Source: Patescibacteria group bacterium (GTDB lineage Bacteria > Patescibacteriota > Patescibacteriia > UBA2591 > JAQWAS01). Taken from it: DNA of 47,710 nucleotides. A model generated the notes under the pieces. That model searched no databases. It was not told where the DNA came from and worked only from the letters and a program-made list of their open reading frames with translations. The position numbers and the translations under genes were made by a program. The stretch lies in the NCBI GenBank assembly GCA_028707495.1, contig JAQWAS010000003.1, positions 1 to 47,710 on the forward strand, in the 5' to 3' direction. Of this stretch, positions 23,704 to 31,345 are shown piece after piece; the stretch's first letter is position 1, and every line of letters starts with the position of its first letter.

Positions 23704-24085
23704 CTTGAATTATAATTGAAGCGTTGATTTACGGGATTGCCACGTCGTCGAATTACCTCCTCCTCGCAATGACACCATAGAGACGGGATTGCCGCGTCGT
23801 CGTCTGCCGAATCGGCGGACTCCTCCTCGCAATGACACATATCTAAAGTGTCATGTTGAACTCTAGTCCGCCAAATCGGAGGATGTTTCAGCATCTGTGA
23901 TCAAGTTGAACGTTTCATTTAAATAAACGGAGTGAGCGCCAACAGATCCTGAAATAAATTCAGGATGACAATATAAAATTCAGGATGACAAAAATAATCA
24001 CAATGACACCTCGGGGACGGGATTACGTTTCTGTTAGTCGGCGGGCAGGCGTCACCGTCAAATCGGTGGATTCTTTTGCAATGAC
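23704..24085. repeat. Cluster of family A and B repeat elements upstream of the GIY-YIG gene
   Basis: The 493-bp gap 23668-24160 holds no convincing gene. 23704-23898 is a direct repeat of 24446-24647. Within the cluster, family B units (ACGRGATT ... CTCGCAATGAC, with central hairpins) lie at 23728-23773 and 23783-23836, and a diverged one at 24017-24085. A family A element (GTCATGTTGAAC ... TTCAGGATGAC) occupies 23850-23969, followed by an extra TTCAGGATGAC at 23979-23989. Minus-strand open frames here are translations of the repeats and were not called. Confidence 0.8.
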
Positions 24086-24096
24086 ACTTTTTCAGG

Positions 24097-24524
24097 GTCA
24101 TTGCGAGCCCTCTCCTTTTACTAAAGGAGAGGGACGAAGCAATCTCGTAAAAATATCCTTATGACTTCTAAAAAACAAAATTACGTTTATATTTTAACTA
24201 ACAAAGGTAATACGACTCTATATACAGGCGTCACAGATAATTTAAGAGAGCGTATTATTCAACATAAAACAAAAATTAATCTTCAAAGTTTTAGTTCAAA
24301 GTATAACCTTAATAAGTTGGTTTATTATGAAACATATCAAGACATCCGAGAAGCGATTGAACGTGAAAAACAAATTAAAGCAGGTTCAAGACAAAACAAA
24401 CTCCAGTTTATTAAAAAATATAATCCAGGCTGGAGAGATTTGAGTCTTGAATTGTAGTTGAGGTGTTGATTTACGAGATTGCCACAGTCGCCCGCCGAGT
24501 CGGCAGACTCCTCCTCGCAATGAC
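24097..24524. mobile_element. Putative GIY-YIG cassette bounded by inverted 55-bp family B elements
   Basis: The left arm is 24097-24151, starting GTCATTGCGAG and ending GCAATCTCGTAAA. The right arm is 24470-24524, starting TTTACGAGATTGC and ending CTCGCAATGAC. They are inverted relative to each other and both are 55 bp long. Each has a different central hairpin (CCCTCTCCTTT stem on the left, GCCGAGTCGGC on the right). The only gene between them is the GIY-YIG gene. Calling it mobile is inference. Confidence 0.5.
24161..24457 (+). CDS. Small GIY-YIG nuclease-domain protein
   Basis: A 98-residue single-domain protein of the UvrC N-terminal/YhbQ-like GIY-YIG type. It has the two strands YVYILTNKG and LYTGVTDNL in place of GIY and YIG. 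The catalytic-type arginine lies in LRERIIQHK, and the family pattern continues with YYETYQDIREAIEREKQIK then NPGWRDL. The family cuts DNA at branched or specific sites, and the role of these stand-alone forms is poorly known. It lies between inverted repeat elements. The last codons (Leu-Glu-Leu-stop) belong to a repeat unit that also occurs at 23704. No Shine-Dalgarno sequence. Confidence 0.88.
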   Translation: MTSKKQNYVYILTNKGNTTLYTGVTDNLRERIIQHKTKINLQSFSSKYNLNKLVYYETYQDIREAIEREKQIKAGSRQNKLQFIKKYNPGWRDLSLEL

Positions 24525-24759
24525 ACCACGGAGACGGGATTGCCGCGGTCGTCTGCCGAGTCGGCGGACTCCTCCTCACAATGACACATACTTAAAGTGT
24601 CATGCTGAACTCTAGTCCGCCAAATCGGAGGATGTTTCAGCATCTGTTAAAGCAAGAGGTGTCATACTGAACTTGTTTCAGAATCTATTGGTGCTTATGA
24701 TGTTTCTTTTAGAAAAACGTTTTTTCTGATTCCAGATCCTGAAATAAATTCAGGATGAC
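24446..24759. repeat. Repeat block downstream of the GIY-YIG gene
   Basis: 24446-24647 is the second copy of the roughly 200-bp direct repeat (first copy 23704-23898). It contains family B units at 24470-24524 and 24534-24585 and the left part of a family A element at 24597-24647. A separate 99-bp family A element lies at 24661-24759, with ends GTCATACTGAACTTGTTTCAG-like and CTGAAATAAATTCAGGATGA-C (inverted). The rest of the gap up to 24812 holds only a further GTCATTG-type fragment (CAATGACAC). Confidence 0.8.
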
Positions 24760-24812
24760 AGCAAGGTTGACGTGTAGGGTTGCCACGTTTTATTTACAAT
24801 GACACTCTAGGA

Positions 24813-24841
24813 TTGACAAAATATAAAAAATAACCTAAGAT
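24813..24841 (+). promoter_or_regulatory. plsC promoter
   Basis: TTGACA (24813-24818), 17-bp spacer, TAAGAT (24836-24841), with further -10-like TATTAT and TATAAA just downstream. The arrangement closely resembles the promoter at 25515. Confidence 0.55.
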
Positions 24842-24878
24842 ATTATAAAATGTTCATTAATAACAATAGGGAGGAATT

Positions 24879-25481
24879 GTGGATAAGTATGATAGATGGT
24901 ATTGGCTTTTCCAGCGATTGATTAGAATTATTTTATTGCCTTGGCGGATCAAAGTTGAAGGCGATTTGCCAAAAGAGGGAGCCTTTGTTGTGATTGCTAA
25001 CCATCGTAGTCACGCCGATCCGGTTTTAATAGGTGTGAACTTAAATCGTCGGATGTGGTTTTTGGCTAAAAAAGAAATTTTTTCTTGGCCAATTATCGGT
25101 TGGCTGGTCAAAAATCTTGATTGGGCGTTGCCAGTTAGAAAAGGGGCAACATTGTCTTCGTTAAAAAAGTCTTTAGAGCTTTTAAAACAAGGCAAGCCAG
25201 TTGCTCTTTTCCCTGAAGGTGGCTTAAGGGAGCATCTTGAAGACTTTCAGGGCGGTTTCATTTTTCTGGCTAAAGCTGGAAAAGTGCCAATTATACCAAT
25301 TGCCGTTTTGGGCGCTGGCGCTTTTTTGCCAAAAGGCAAAATTTTTCCCAGACTGACTCGCATAATCATAAGAGTTGGTGAACCGATTCCGTATGATGAA
25401 AGGCAAAGCAAAGAAGAGCTAAAAAAGCTAGCCATGCAAAAAATGGCAGAACTCTTAAGAGATACATCAAGCCAAAATTGA
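24879..25481 (+). CDS. plsC: 1-acyl-sn-glycerol-3-phosphate acyltransferase family protein
   Basis: A 200-residue PlsC-type acyltransferase that would acylate lysophosphatidic acid or a related glycerolipid. The catalytic NHxxxxD motif is NHRSHADP (His42, Asp47). The substrate-binding FPEGGLRE (about 111-118) and the late motif VPIIPIAVLGAG follow. The start is GTG at 24879, fixed by AGGGAGG (24868-24874), one of the few real Shine-Dalgarno sequences here. Leucine codons CTT and CTG are more frequent than in the core genes around, hinting at a different origin (by eye only). It is a single-gene unit with its own promoter and terminator. Confidence 0.9.
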   Translation: MDKYDRWYWLFQRLIRIILLPWRIKVEGDLPKEGAFVVIANHRSHADPVLIGVNLNRRMWFLAKKEIFSWPIIGWLVKNLDWALPVRKGATLSSLKKSLELLKQGKPVALFPEGGLREHLEDFQGGFIFLAKAGKVPIIPIAVLGAGAFLPKGKIFPRLTRIIIRVGEPIPYDERQSKEELKKLAMQKMAELLRDTSSQN

Positions 25482-25502
25482 TTTTCAGTTTTGGCTTTTT
25501 TA
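25469..25502 (+). terminator. Terminator overlapping the end of plsC
   Basis: AAGCCAAAA (25469-25477) pairs with TTTTGGCTT (25489-25497), followed by T residues. The left arm lies inside the last codons of plsC. Confidence 0.85.
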
Positions 25503-25514
25503 TTTTTAAGGGGC

Positions 25515-25543
25515 TTGACAAAATAAGTTAGATATAATAAGAT
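25515..25543 (+). promoter_or_regulatory. Promoter of the methyltransferase gene
   Basis: TTGACA (25515-25520), 17-bp spacer, TAAGAT (25538-25543). A TATAAT at 25533-25538 is too close to the -35 to pair with it. Confidence 0.55.
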
Positions 25544-25590
25544 TAATTTAATTAGTTAACAAAAATGCACCTTAAAAACAGGGAGAAAAA

Positions 25591-26469
25591 ATGAGAAAAA
25601 ACATTGAATCATATGTAGATAAAGATAAAAACATTTTTTACGAGAATATTGGTTTTTGGGGTTGGTTATTAAGATTTCCTTTGGTTTTTTTAATTAATAT
25701 TTTACCTGGGTTTTTAAGTCGGATAATCTTTACTATTTTTAGTAAAAGAGATAGTGATACGCAAATTGTCTTAAATAACCCAACAAAATATCCAGCCCTA
25801 GAAACAATGTATACCTTTAAGGGTAGTGATAGAAGTATTGCTGATTGTTTCTGGCAAAAATTTTTAAGAAACGCCATGGCAATTAGAAATAGACTAAAAC
25901 TAACCAAAAAAGAAATCAGTTTAATAATAAAGCAGGTTTATCTACATAAACGGAATATAAATATTGTTAGTTTGGGTAGCGGAAGTGCTCGTGCTGTTAT
26001 AGAAGCTTTAGCAGAAATAGATTTAAATTTAGACGTTAGAGCCAATTTCATTGATCTTAGTAGAGATGCTATAAATTTTAGTAAGGAATTGGCTTCGGAA
26101 AAAGGAATCACAAGTTTAAATTTACAATGGCATAGATCGCGAGCCGAAAATGTTTCAAAAATTTGTAATGGGTTTCAGCCAGATATAGTTGAAATGGTTG
26201 GTCTTCTAGACTATTATCCTTTCGACGAAGCTGTTGAGTTAATTCGTGCAATTTATGAAACATTACCCGATGGTGGGCATTTAATAACCTGTAATATTTC
26301 TCCTAATATTGAAAGAGCTTTTGTAACAAAAGCTCTCAGATGGCCGATGATTTATCGTGAGCCTAAGGAAATAAGAGATATTCTTGTTTCTGCGGGTTTT
26401 TCCATTGATAGAGTTAACATCTTATATGAACCTCTTGGAGTGCACGGTTTAGCCATAGCAATAAAATGA
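25591..26469 (+). CDS. Class I SAM-dependent methyltransferase-like protein
   Basis: A 292-residue protein. The SAM-binding Rossmann motif I is IVSLGSGSARAVIEAL (about residues 129-144), followed by an acidic strand end (ANFIDLSRDAINFS). Motif IV-like DIVEMVGLLDYYP and a post-motif LPDGGHLITCNISPN come next. An N-terminal hydrophobic stretch (about 30-50, FPLVFLINILPGFLSRIIFT) may associate with the membrane. The substrate is unknown. GGGAG at 25581-25585 serves as Shine-Dalgarno. A 9-codon upstream frame (25565-25594) overlaps the start as ATGA. It has its own promoter and terminator, like plsC. Confidence 0.78.
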   Translation: MRKNIESYVDKDKNIFYENIGFWGWLLRFPLVFLINILPGFLSRIIFTIFSKRDSDTQIVLNNPTKYPALETMYTFKGSDRSIADCFWQKFLRNAMAIRNRLKLTKKEISLIIKQVYLHKRNINIVSLGSGSARAVIEALAEIDLNLDVRANFIDLSRDAINFSKELASEKGITSLNLQWHRSRAENVSKICNGFQPDIVEMVGLLDYYPFDEAVELIRAIYETLPDGGHLITCNISPNIERAFVTKALRWPMIYREPKEIRDILVSAGFSIDRVNILYEPLGVHGLAIAIK

Positions 26470-26477
26470 ATTGATTG

Positions 26478-26517
26478 ACCTCTAGAAATATGTTAAAATA
26501 TATCTAGAGGTTTTTTT
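26478..26517 (+). terminator. Strong terminator after the methyltransferase gene
   Basis: ACCTCTAGA (26478-26486) pairs with TCTAGAGGT (26503-26511), and seven T follow. Confidence 0.9.
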
Positions 26518-26550
26518 ATATTTTATTTAAAATTTAATAAAAATATTTTT

Positions 26551-28770
26551 ATGAATATTTATGCCTTAATGGCTTTATTGAATGCTTTGGTTAGCACAAT
26601 TCTCGGAATATTTGTATATAGTAGAAAGAAAAAGACTTTAAACAAAAGGTTTGTTTATGTTTGTTTGGTTGCTGCTGTTTGGAGTTATTCTTATTTTATA
26701 TGGCAAATTTCTACCACTGAAAAATTGGCTCTTTTTTGGTCTAGGGCATTAATGATGGGTGCTATTTTTTTGCCGGTAGTTTACTTACATTTTGTTTCTG
26801 AATTAATAGGAGAAACAAAAAAAAGAAAAGGGGTGATTATTTTTGGCTATATACTTTTTTCTTTATTTTTTTTATTGAATTTTACGCCTCTTTTTGTAGA
26901 GAGTGTTGGTCCTAAATTAAATTTTGACTTTTGGCCAAATGCAGGCATTTTTTATTCACCATTTTTATTTTTTTGGTTTTGTTATGCTTTATATACAATT
27001 TTTTTATTATTTAAAGGATATAAATATAATAGAGGGATTAAGCAAATACAAATAAAGTATACACTGATTGGTATAACAGTTGGTTATTTGGGCGGACTTA
27101 CAAATTTTTTCTTATGGTATGATATACCAATTAATCCTTTTGGAAATTGGACAACTTCTTTTTATCTTATATTAGCGGCATACGCCATCATCCGCTATCG
27201 TTTTATGGACATCCGCGTAGTCATCAAAAAAACTACAGTCTATGGTTTATCTATCATCTCAGCTGGTGGTTTGGGAGTCTTGATCATGTGGTTATTAAAT
27301 AGTTTTTTTGGTCATCAGGTAAATGGTTTATTTCTACTTTTAAATACCCTAGCCATTTTAGTGGTTATGGGTGTTTTTATACCCTTAGTTTCATTTTTTG
27401 AAAAACTAGCCAATAAATATTTTTTTGCTACTTTATACAATGAGCAACGCAAGCTAGAACAAGTTATCAATGAACTACCTAAAACTTTTTATTTAAATGA
27501 TACGGTCAATTTAGTTTTTAATACTATTTATGAAACATTGCATGTTGATAAAATCGTTGTTTTAGCTAAGGAACCGGATGAAGAAAGATTTAAAATTTTA
27601 AAAGAATCTGAAGAATGTCAGAAAATAAATTGTGGTCAGGTGATTAATGATCCCTTGCGTTTGTTATTTAAAAAACTTAAGAAAACTTTAATATTTCAAG
27701 AGGTTAAGTCCTTGCCGATAGAAGACAAAGAAAGGGATATGATTCTGGATTATACTCAAAAAACCGGCGTTATTTTGGCTTTACCCTTGATGAGTAAAGG
27801 AGAAGTTTTTGGGGCAATTTTATTGGGCGAAAAAGCTTCAGGTGATGCTTATTCAGTTCAAGATATTCGTTTGTTAGAAAATTTAGCTAATCAGGCTTCA
27901 ATTACTATTGAAAATGCTTTGTTATTTAGAAAAACAGAAAGGTTTGCCGAAGAATTACAGACTAAAGTTAAACAGGCCACCAAAGAATTACGCGTGGCCA
28001 ATAAAGAGCTAAGACAACTTGATGAAGCCAAGTCGGAATTCTTACGAATAGTGTCTCATCAGTTACGGACGCCGATGACCGCTTTGCGTTGGTATTCAAA
28101 AGGATTGTTAGAAGGTCAATATGGTCCAGTTGAAAATGAAAAACAAAAAGAAACTATCACAGACATTTATGATGGTACGGTGCGCCAAATTAAATTAATT
28201 GGCAGCTTTTTAGACGTGGCGCATATTGAAGTTGGTAAATTAACATTAAAAAAAGAAAAGGGTCGCGTGGAAGATCTTATCAAAAGCGTCATCAAAGAGT
28301 TGATGGTGTTTGCCGATAAGTCGGGGTTATTTGTTAAATTTAACCAACCTAAAGTTTTAACTCCAGAATTTGAATTTGATCAAGAAAAAATACGTGAAGT
28401 TATCACTAATTTAATTGACAATGCCATTAAATATACTCCCAAGGGTGGTATTACTGTGGATTTGAGTTATAATAATAAAGATGAGATTATTAATATTTCG
28501 GTTAAGGATACGGGCGTTGGGTTTAGTAAAAAAGATAAAGAAAAATTATTTAACAAATTTTCTAGATTAAACACTAGTCAGATTTATCCTTGGGGTTCGG
28601 GCTTAGGTTTGTATGTTTGTAAACGTTTATTAGAAGCCCAAGGTGGGGAGATTCAAGCTGATTCACCAGGCGAAGGCAAGGGTTCAACCTTTTCATTTAC
28701 TTTGCCAGTCCATCAACCCGAAAGCGAATTAAAAAGTATGGTGTCGGCTGGGTCGAGTTTGAGAGAGTGA
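26551..28770 (+). CDS. Membrane sensor histidine kinase (7TM-like, GAF, HisKA, HATPase)
   Basis: A 739-residue sensor kinase. The N-terminal third (about residues 1-290) holds seven to nine hydrophobic segments, like the 7TM histidine-kinase sensor module. A GAF-like domain follows (about 310-460). A coiled helix leads to HisKA with the phospho-acceptor His503 in IVSHQLRTPMTALRW. HATPase motifs are complete: N box NLIDNAIKYTPKGG, G1 DTGVGFS, F box FNKFSRL and G2 GSGLGLYVC. The stimulus cannot be inferred. The response regulator 206 bp downstream is the probable partner, although a repeat element lies between them. Confidence 0.93.
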   Translation: MNIYALMALLNALVSTILGIFVYSRKKKTLNKRFVYVCLVAAVWSYSYFIWQISTTEKLALFWSRALMMGAIFLPVVYLHFVSELIGETKKRKGVIIFGYILFSLFFLLNFTPLFVESVGPKLNFDFWPNAGIFYSPFLFFWFCYALYTIFLLFKGYKYNRGIKQIQIKYTLIGITVGYLGGLTNFFLWYDIPINPFGNWTTSFYLILAAYAIIRYRFMDIRVVIKKTTVYGLSIISAGGLGVLIMWLLNSFFGHQVNGLFLLLNTLAILVVMGVFIPLVSFFEKLANKYFFATLYNEQRKLEQVINELPKTFYLNDTVNLVFNTIYETLHVDKIVVLAKEPDEERFKILKESEECQKINCGQVINDPLRLLFKKLKKTLIFQEVKSLPIEDKERDMILDYTQKTGVILALPLMSKGEVFGAILLGEKASGDAYSVQDIRLLENLANQASITIENALLFRKTERFAEELQTKVKQATKELRVANKELRQLDEAKSEFLRIVSHQLRTPMTALRWYSKGLLEGQYGPVENEKQKETITDIYDGTVRQIKLIGSFLDVAHIEVGKLTLKKEKGRVEDLIKSVIKELMVFADKSGLFVKFNQPKVLTPEFEFDQEKIREVITNLIDNAIKYTPKGGITVDLSYNNKDEIINISVKDTGVGFSKKDKEKLFNKFSRLNTSQIYPWGSGLGLYVCKRLLEAQGGEIQADSPGEGKGSTFSFTLPVHQPESELKSMVSAGSSLRE

Positions 28771-28793
28771 GTATAAATTTAATATTAAACCCC

Positions 28794-28933
28794 GTCATTC
28801 TGGAGGGAGTCCGCCTAGGGCGGACGACCGATAGAATCCCGTAGAATTTGCCGAGAATGTTTTAAAATGTTGATTTGTTATCTCACGGGATCCTATCGCT
28901 TTGCTCACTATGTTCGCTCCGCTCCAGGATGAC
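28794..28933. repeat. 140-bp inverted-repeat element between kinase and response regulator
   Basis: The left end GTCATTCTGGAG and the right end CTCCAGGATGAC are inverted copies with one mismatch. Internal arms GATAGAATCCCGTAGA and TCTCACGGGATCCTATCG also pair. The left arm carries its own hairpin (GTCCGCC/GGCGGAC). Length and termini match the 138-bp family C elements. It fills most of the 206-bp gap. Confidence 0.75.
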
Positions 28934-28976
28934 ATATATTAATAAAATTATAACTTAATATTTAACTATCAAAATT

Positions 28977-29396
28977 ATGTCTAAACAAATTTCCGAGCAA
29001 GAAATTTTAAATGCTCGCGTCTTAATTATCGAAGACGACGTTTCTTTGTTAAAATTTTATCAACAACGTTTTGAGGCTGATGGGTTTAAAAACGTTGACA
29101 CAGCTATGTACGGTGAAGAAGGGATTGAAAAAATTGAGCAACAAAAACCAGATATTATTTTATTAGATTTAATTTTACCCAAGATGAATGGTTTTGCGGT
29201 TTTAGAAAAAATAAAAGAAAGAAAAGAAACTGCTCAGATCCCGGTTTTAGTTACCACAAATTTAGCTCACGACGAAGACAAGCAAAGAGCCGAAATTTTA
29301 AAAGCGGATGAATATTTAATTAAATCTGATTATGATCCAGATCAGATTGTCAGTAAGGTAAAAAAATATTTGGCGGAATATTTGGGGAATAAGTAG
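28977..29396 (+). CDS. Single-domain response regulator
   Basis: A 139-residue receiver domain with no output domain. The acidic pair is in LIIEDDVSLL (about residues 19-20), the phospho-acceptor is Asp64 in LLDLILPKMNG, the switch threonine is in VTTNL, and the conserved lysine is in YLIKSDYD. It is probably phosphorylated by the kinase encoded upstream and acts by protein-protein contact, or passes phosphate on. That pairing is inferred from position. Confidence 0.92.
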   Translation: MSKQISEQEILNARVLIIEDDVSLLKFYQQRFEADGFKNVDTAMYGEEGIEKIEQQKPDIILLDLILPKMNGFAVLEKIKERKETAQIPVLVTTNLAHDEDKQRAEILKADEYLIKSDYDPDQIVSKVKKYLAEYLGNK

Positions 29397-29462
29397 AGTT
29401 GTTAATCTTAGATTTTATTTATCGATAAATTAACAACAAAATCTCATTCTGAACTTAAAATT

Positions 29463-29585
29463 GTCATTCTGAACTTGTTTCAGAATCTATTGGTGCTTAT
29501 GACATCTCTTTTGTAAAAACGTTTTTTCTGATTTTAGATCCCTGAACTGAATTCAGGGCAGGCTCTGAAATAAATTCAGGATGAC
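29463..29585. repeat. Family A inverted-repeat element
   Basis: GTCATTCTGAACTTGTTTCA at the left and TGAAATAAATTCAGGATGAC at the right are inverted copies. The interior (ATTGGTGCTTATGA, AAAACGTTTTTTCTGATT) is nearly identical to the element at 24661-24759. This copy is 24 bp longer because of an extra CCTGAACTGAATTCAGG hairpin. The rest of the 295-bp gap (29397-29691) is AT-rich with nothing recognised. Confidence 0.8.
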
Positions 29586-29691
29586 AACTCAAAATTTTAG
29601 GATAACAGATGTTGAGTATTTTTATATTAAATTCTTGAATAAATTTAAATAAATTAATTTTAGATTAAAAAATACTTAGTAATTTATAAAT

Positions 29692-31284
29692 ATGGCTGAA
29701 AAATATAAAAAAGCAATGTTGGTGATCATGGATGGAGTGGGCATTTCGGAAGAAACCAAAGGCAATGCCGTCAAAAAAGCCAAAACGCCCTTTTGGGATA
29801 ATTTATGGCGTGATTATCCACATGGCGTCTTACAAGCCTCAGGTGAGGCTGTGGGTTTGAATTGGGGTGAAATGGGAGGCTCGGAAGTTGGCCATATGAA
29901 TATTGGCTCGGGGCGGGTGGTTTATCAAAGTTTACCTAGAATCAATCGGGCAATTATGGATGGAACTTTTTTTACCAATGAAGCTTTGATGCAAGCCATA
30001 GCGCATGCTAAAAAGTATGAATCAAAAATTCATTTGATAGGTTTATTGAGTCCAGGTGGGGTGCACAGTACTATCGAACATTTGCATGCTCTATTAAGAT
30101 TTTTAAAGCAAAGTAAAATTAAAAAAGATGATGTGTGTGTGCATGGTTTTACTGATGGTCGGGATGCACCATCAGACAGTGGTTTGATGTTTTTGCGTAA
30201 ATTGGAGGACATGTTTAAAGAAGTTAAAATTGGTAAATTAGTTTCATTAATTGGACGTTATTATGCTATGGATAGAGACGAGCGTTGGGAAAGAACCGTT
30301 CAAGCTTACAATTTATTAGTTCAAGCTCAAGGTGAAATGTTTAAGACAGGCGAAGAGGCTTTAAAAAAATCTTATGAACAAAAAATTACGGATGAATTTG
30401 TGACAGCCAAAGTGATTGCTAAAAAAGAAAAAGATATCATTAAGATTGAAAAAAATGATGTGGTTATTTTTTACAATTTTCGAGCTGACCGCGCTCGACA
30501 ATTAACCAAAGCTTTTGTTTCAGATGATTTTAAGGGATTTGAAAGATCTAAAATTTCTAATTTATTTTTTGTAACCATGATGAAATATGATGATAATTTG
30601 CCAGTCAATGTGGTTTTTGAGCCTCAAATTGTTAAAGAAACATTAGCTGAAGTTGTCTCTCGAGCTGGTTTAAAACAATTGCATATTGCTGAAACTGAAA
30701 AATTTCCTCATGTGACTTTTTTCTTTAATGGTGGTCAGCATCAACCTTTTAAAAATGAAGATCAAGTTAAAATTCCTTCGCCTCGAGTAGCAACTTATGA
30801 TTTAAAGCCAGAAATGTCAGCCGACAAAGTGACAGAAAAAATAATTCAGGCAATTAAAAAAGACGATTATAGCTTTATAGTGGTAAACTATGCCAATGGT
30901 GATATGGTTGGCCATACAGCTGATTTTAAAGCTACAGTCAAGGCTTTGGAATTTTTAGATAAGTGTCTTAGCCAGTTAATCCCAGTCGCTCAGGCTCATG
31001 AGTTTAAAATATTTTTTACAGCTGATCATGGTAATTGTGAAGAAATGATTAGTTTACAAAGTGGCAAAAAATTAGCTGAACATTCTAATAATCCAGTACC
31101 TTTTGTGGTCGTCGATGAAGATAAAAAACCTCAATTGGGTGAAGATAATGTGATAGAACAGGGCGTTTTAGCTGACGTGGCACCAACCATTTTAAATATT
31201 ATGGGTCTAAAAGTGCCAGAAGAAATGACCGGCCGAAATTTATTGGTCAAAAGAAAATCCGACGAGATTCCAGAAGTGATGTAG
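29692..31284 (+). CDS. gpmI: 2,3-bisphosphoglycerate-independent phosphoglycerate mutase, copy 1
   Basis: A 530-residue iPGM interconverting 3- and 2-phosphoglycerate with Mn2+. All key residues are visible: VIMDGVG (metal Asp), Ser64 in GGSEVGHMNIG (phospho-Ser nucleophile), His in GGVHS, Asp/Arg in TDGRD, Arg residues in GRYYAMDRDERWER and NFRADRARQLT, Lys in ETEKFPH, DMVGH and TADHGN (metal ligands), and the last His in EHSNNPVPF. It appears catalytically intact. It lacks the canonical Asn before the nucleophile (Gly-Ser-Glu instead of Asn-Ser-Glu). Glycolytic neighbours pgk and eno follow. Confidence 0.94.
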   Translation: MAEKYKKAMLVIMDGVGISEETKGNAVKKAKTPFWDNLWRDYPHGVLQASGEAVGLNWGEMGGSEVGHMNIGSGRVVYQSLPRINRAIMDGTFFTNEALMQAIAHAKKYESKIHLIGLLSPGGVHSTIEHLHALLRFLKQSKIKKDDVCVHGFTDGRDAPSDSGLMFLRKLEDMFKEVKIGKLVSLIGRYYAMDRDERWERTVQAYNLLVQAQGEMFKTGEEALKKSYEQKITDEFVTAKVIAKKEKDIIKIEKNDVVIFYNFRADRARQLTKAFVSDDFKGFERSKISNLFFVTMMKYDDNLPVNVVFEPQIVKETLAEVVSRAGLKQLHIAETEKFPHVTFFFNGGQHQPFKNEDQVKIPSPRVATYDLKPEMSADKVTEKIIQAIKKDDYSFIVVNYANGDMVGHTADFKATVKALEFLDKCLSQLIPVAQAHEFKIFFTADHGNCEEMISLQSGKKLAEHSNNPVPFVVVDEDKKPQLGEDNVIEQGVLADVAPTILNIMGLKVPEEMTGRNLLVKRKSDEIPEVM

Positions 31285-31313
31285 TTGACATTTTTTTTAA
31301 AATATGCTAATAT
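31285..31313 (+). promoter_or_regulatory. Promoter directly after gpmI copy 1
   Basis: TTGACA (31285-31290), 17-bp spacer, TAATAT (31308-31313) with extended TGC. The -35 begins at the base after the gpmI stop codon. Confidence 0.75.
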
Positions 31314-31345
31314 AAAAGATAAGATAATTTATTTAAAAATAATCT

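Noticed and set aside
23568-23894. Minus-strand open frame reading through the repeats after the L,D-transpeptidase gene (CHCEEESADSADD-type protein)
   Set aside because: It is a translation of the repeat elements. A near-identical spurious frame appears at 24386-24643 from the other repeat copy, and the frame runs antisense into the end of a real gene.
24337-24643. Two overlapping minus-strand open frames downstream of and across the GIY-YIG gene
   Set aside because: They are composed of repeat sequence and antisense to the GIY-YIG gene, with no start signal and no recognisable domain.
23704-24759. Possible CRISPR array
   Set aside because: Repeats are of unequal length, occur in both orientations, have no regular spacers, and no cas gene is near.
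26551-27180. Recombination breakpoint within the histidine kinase, suggested by a very T-rich first part
   Set aside because: T-rich sequence is expected from the many hydrophobic codons of the membrane region, so composition alone does not support a mosaic origin.
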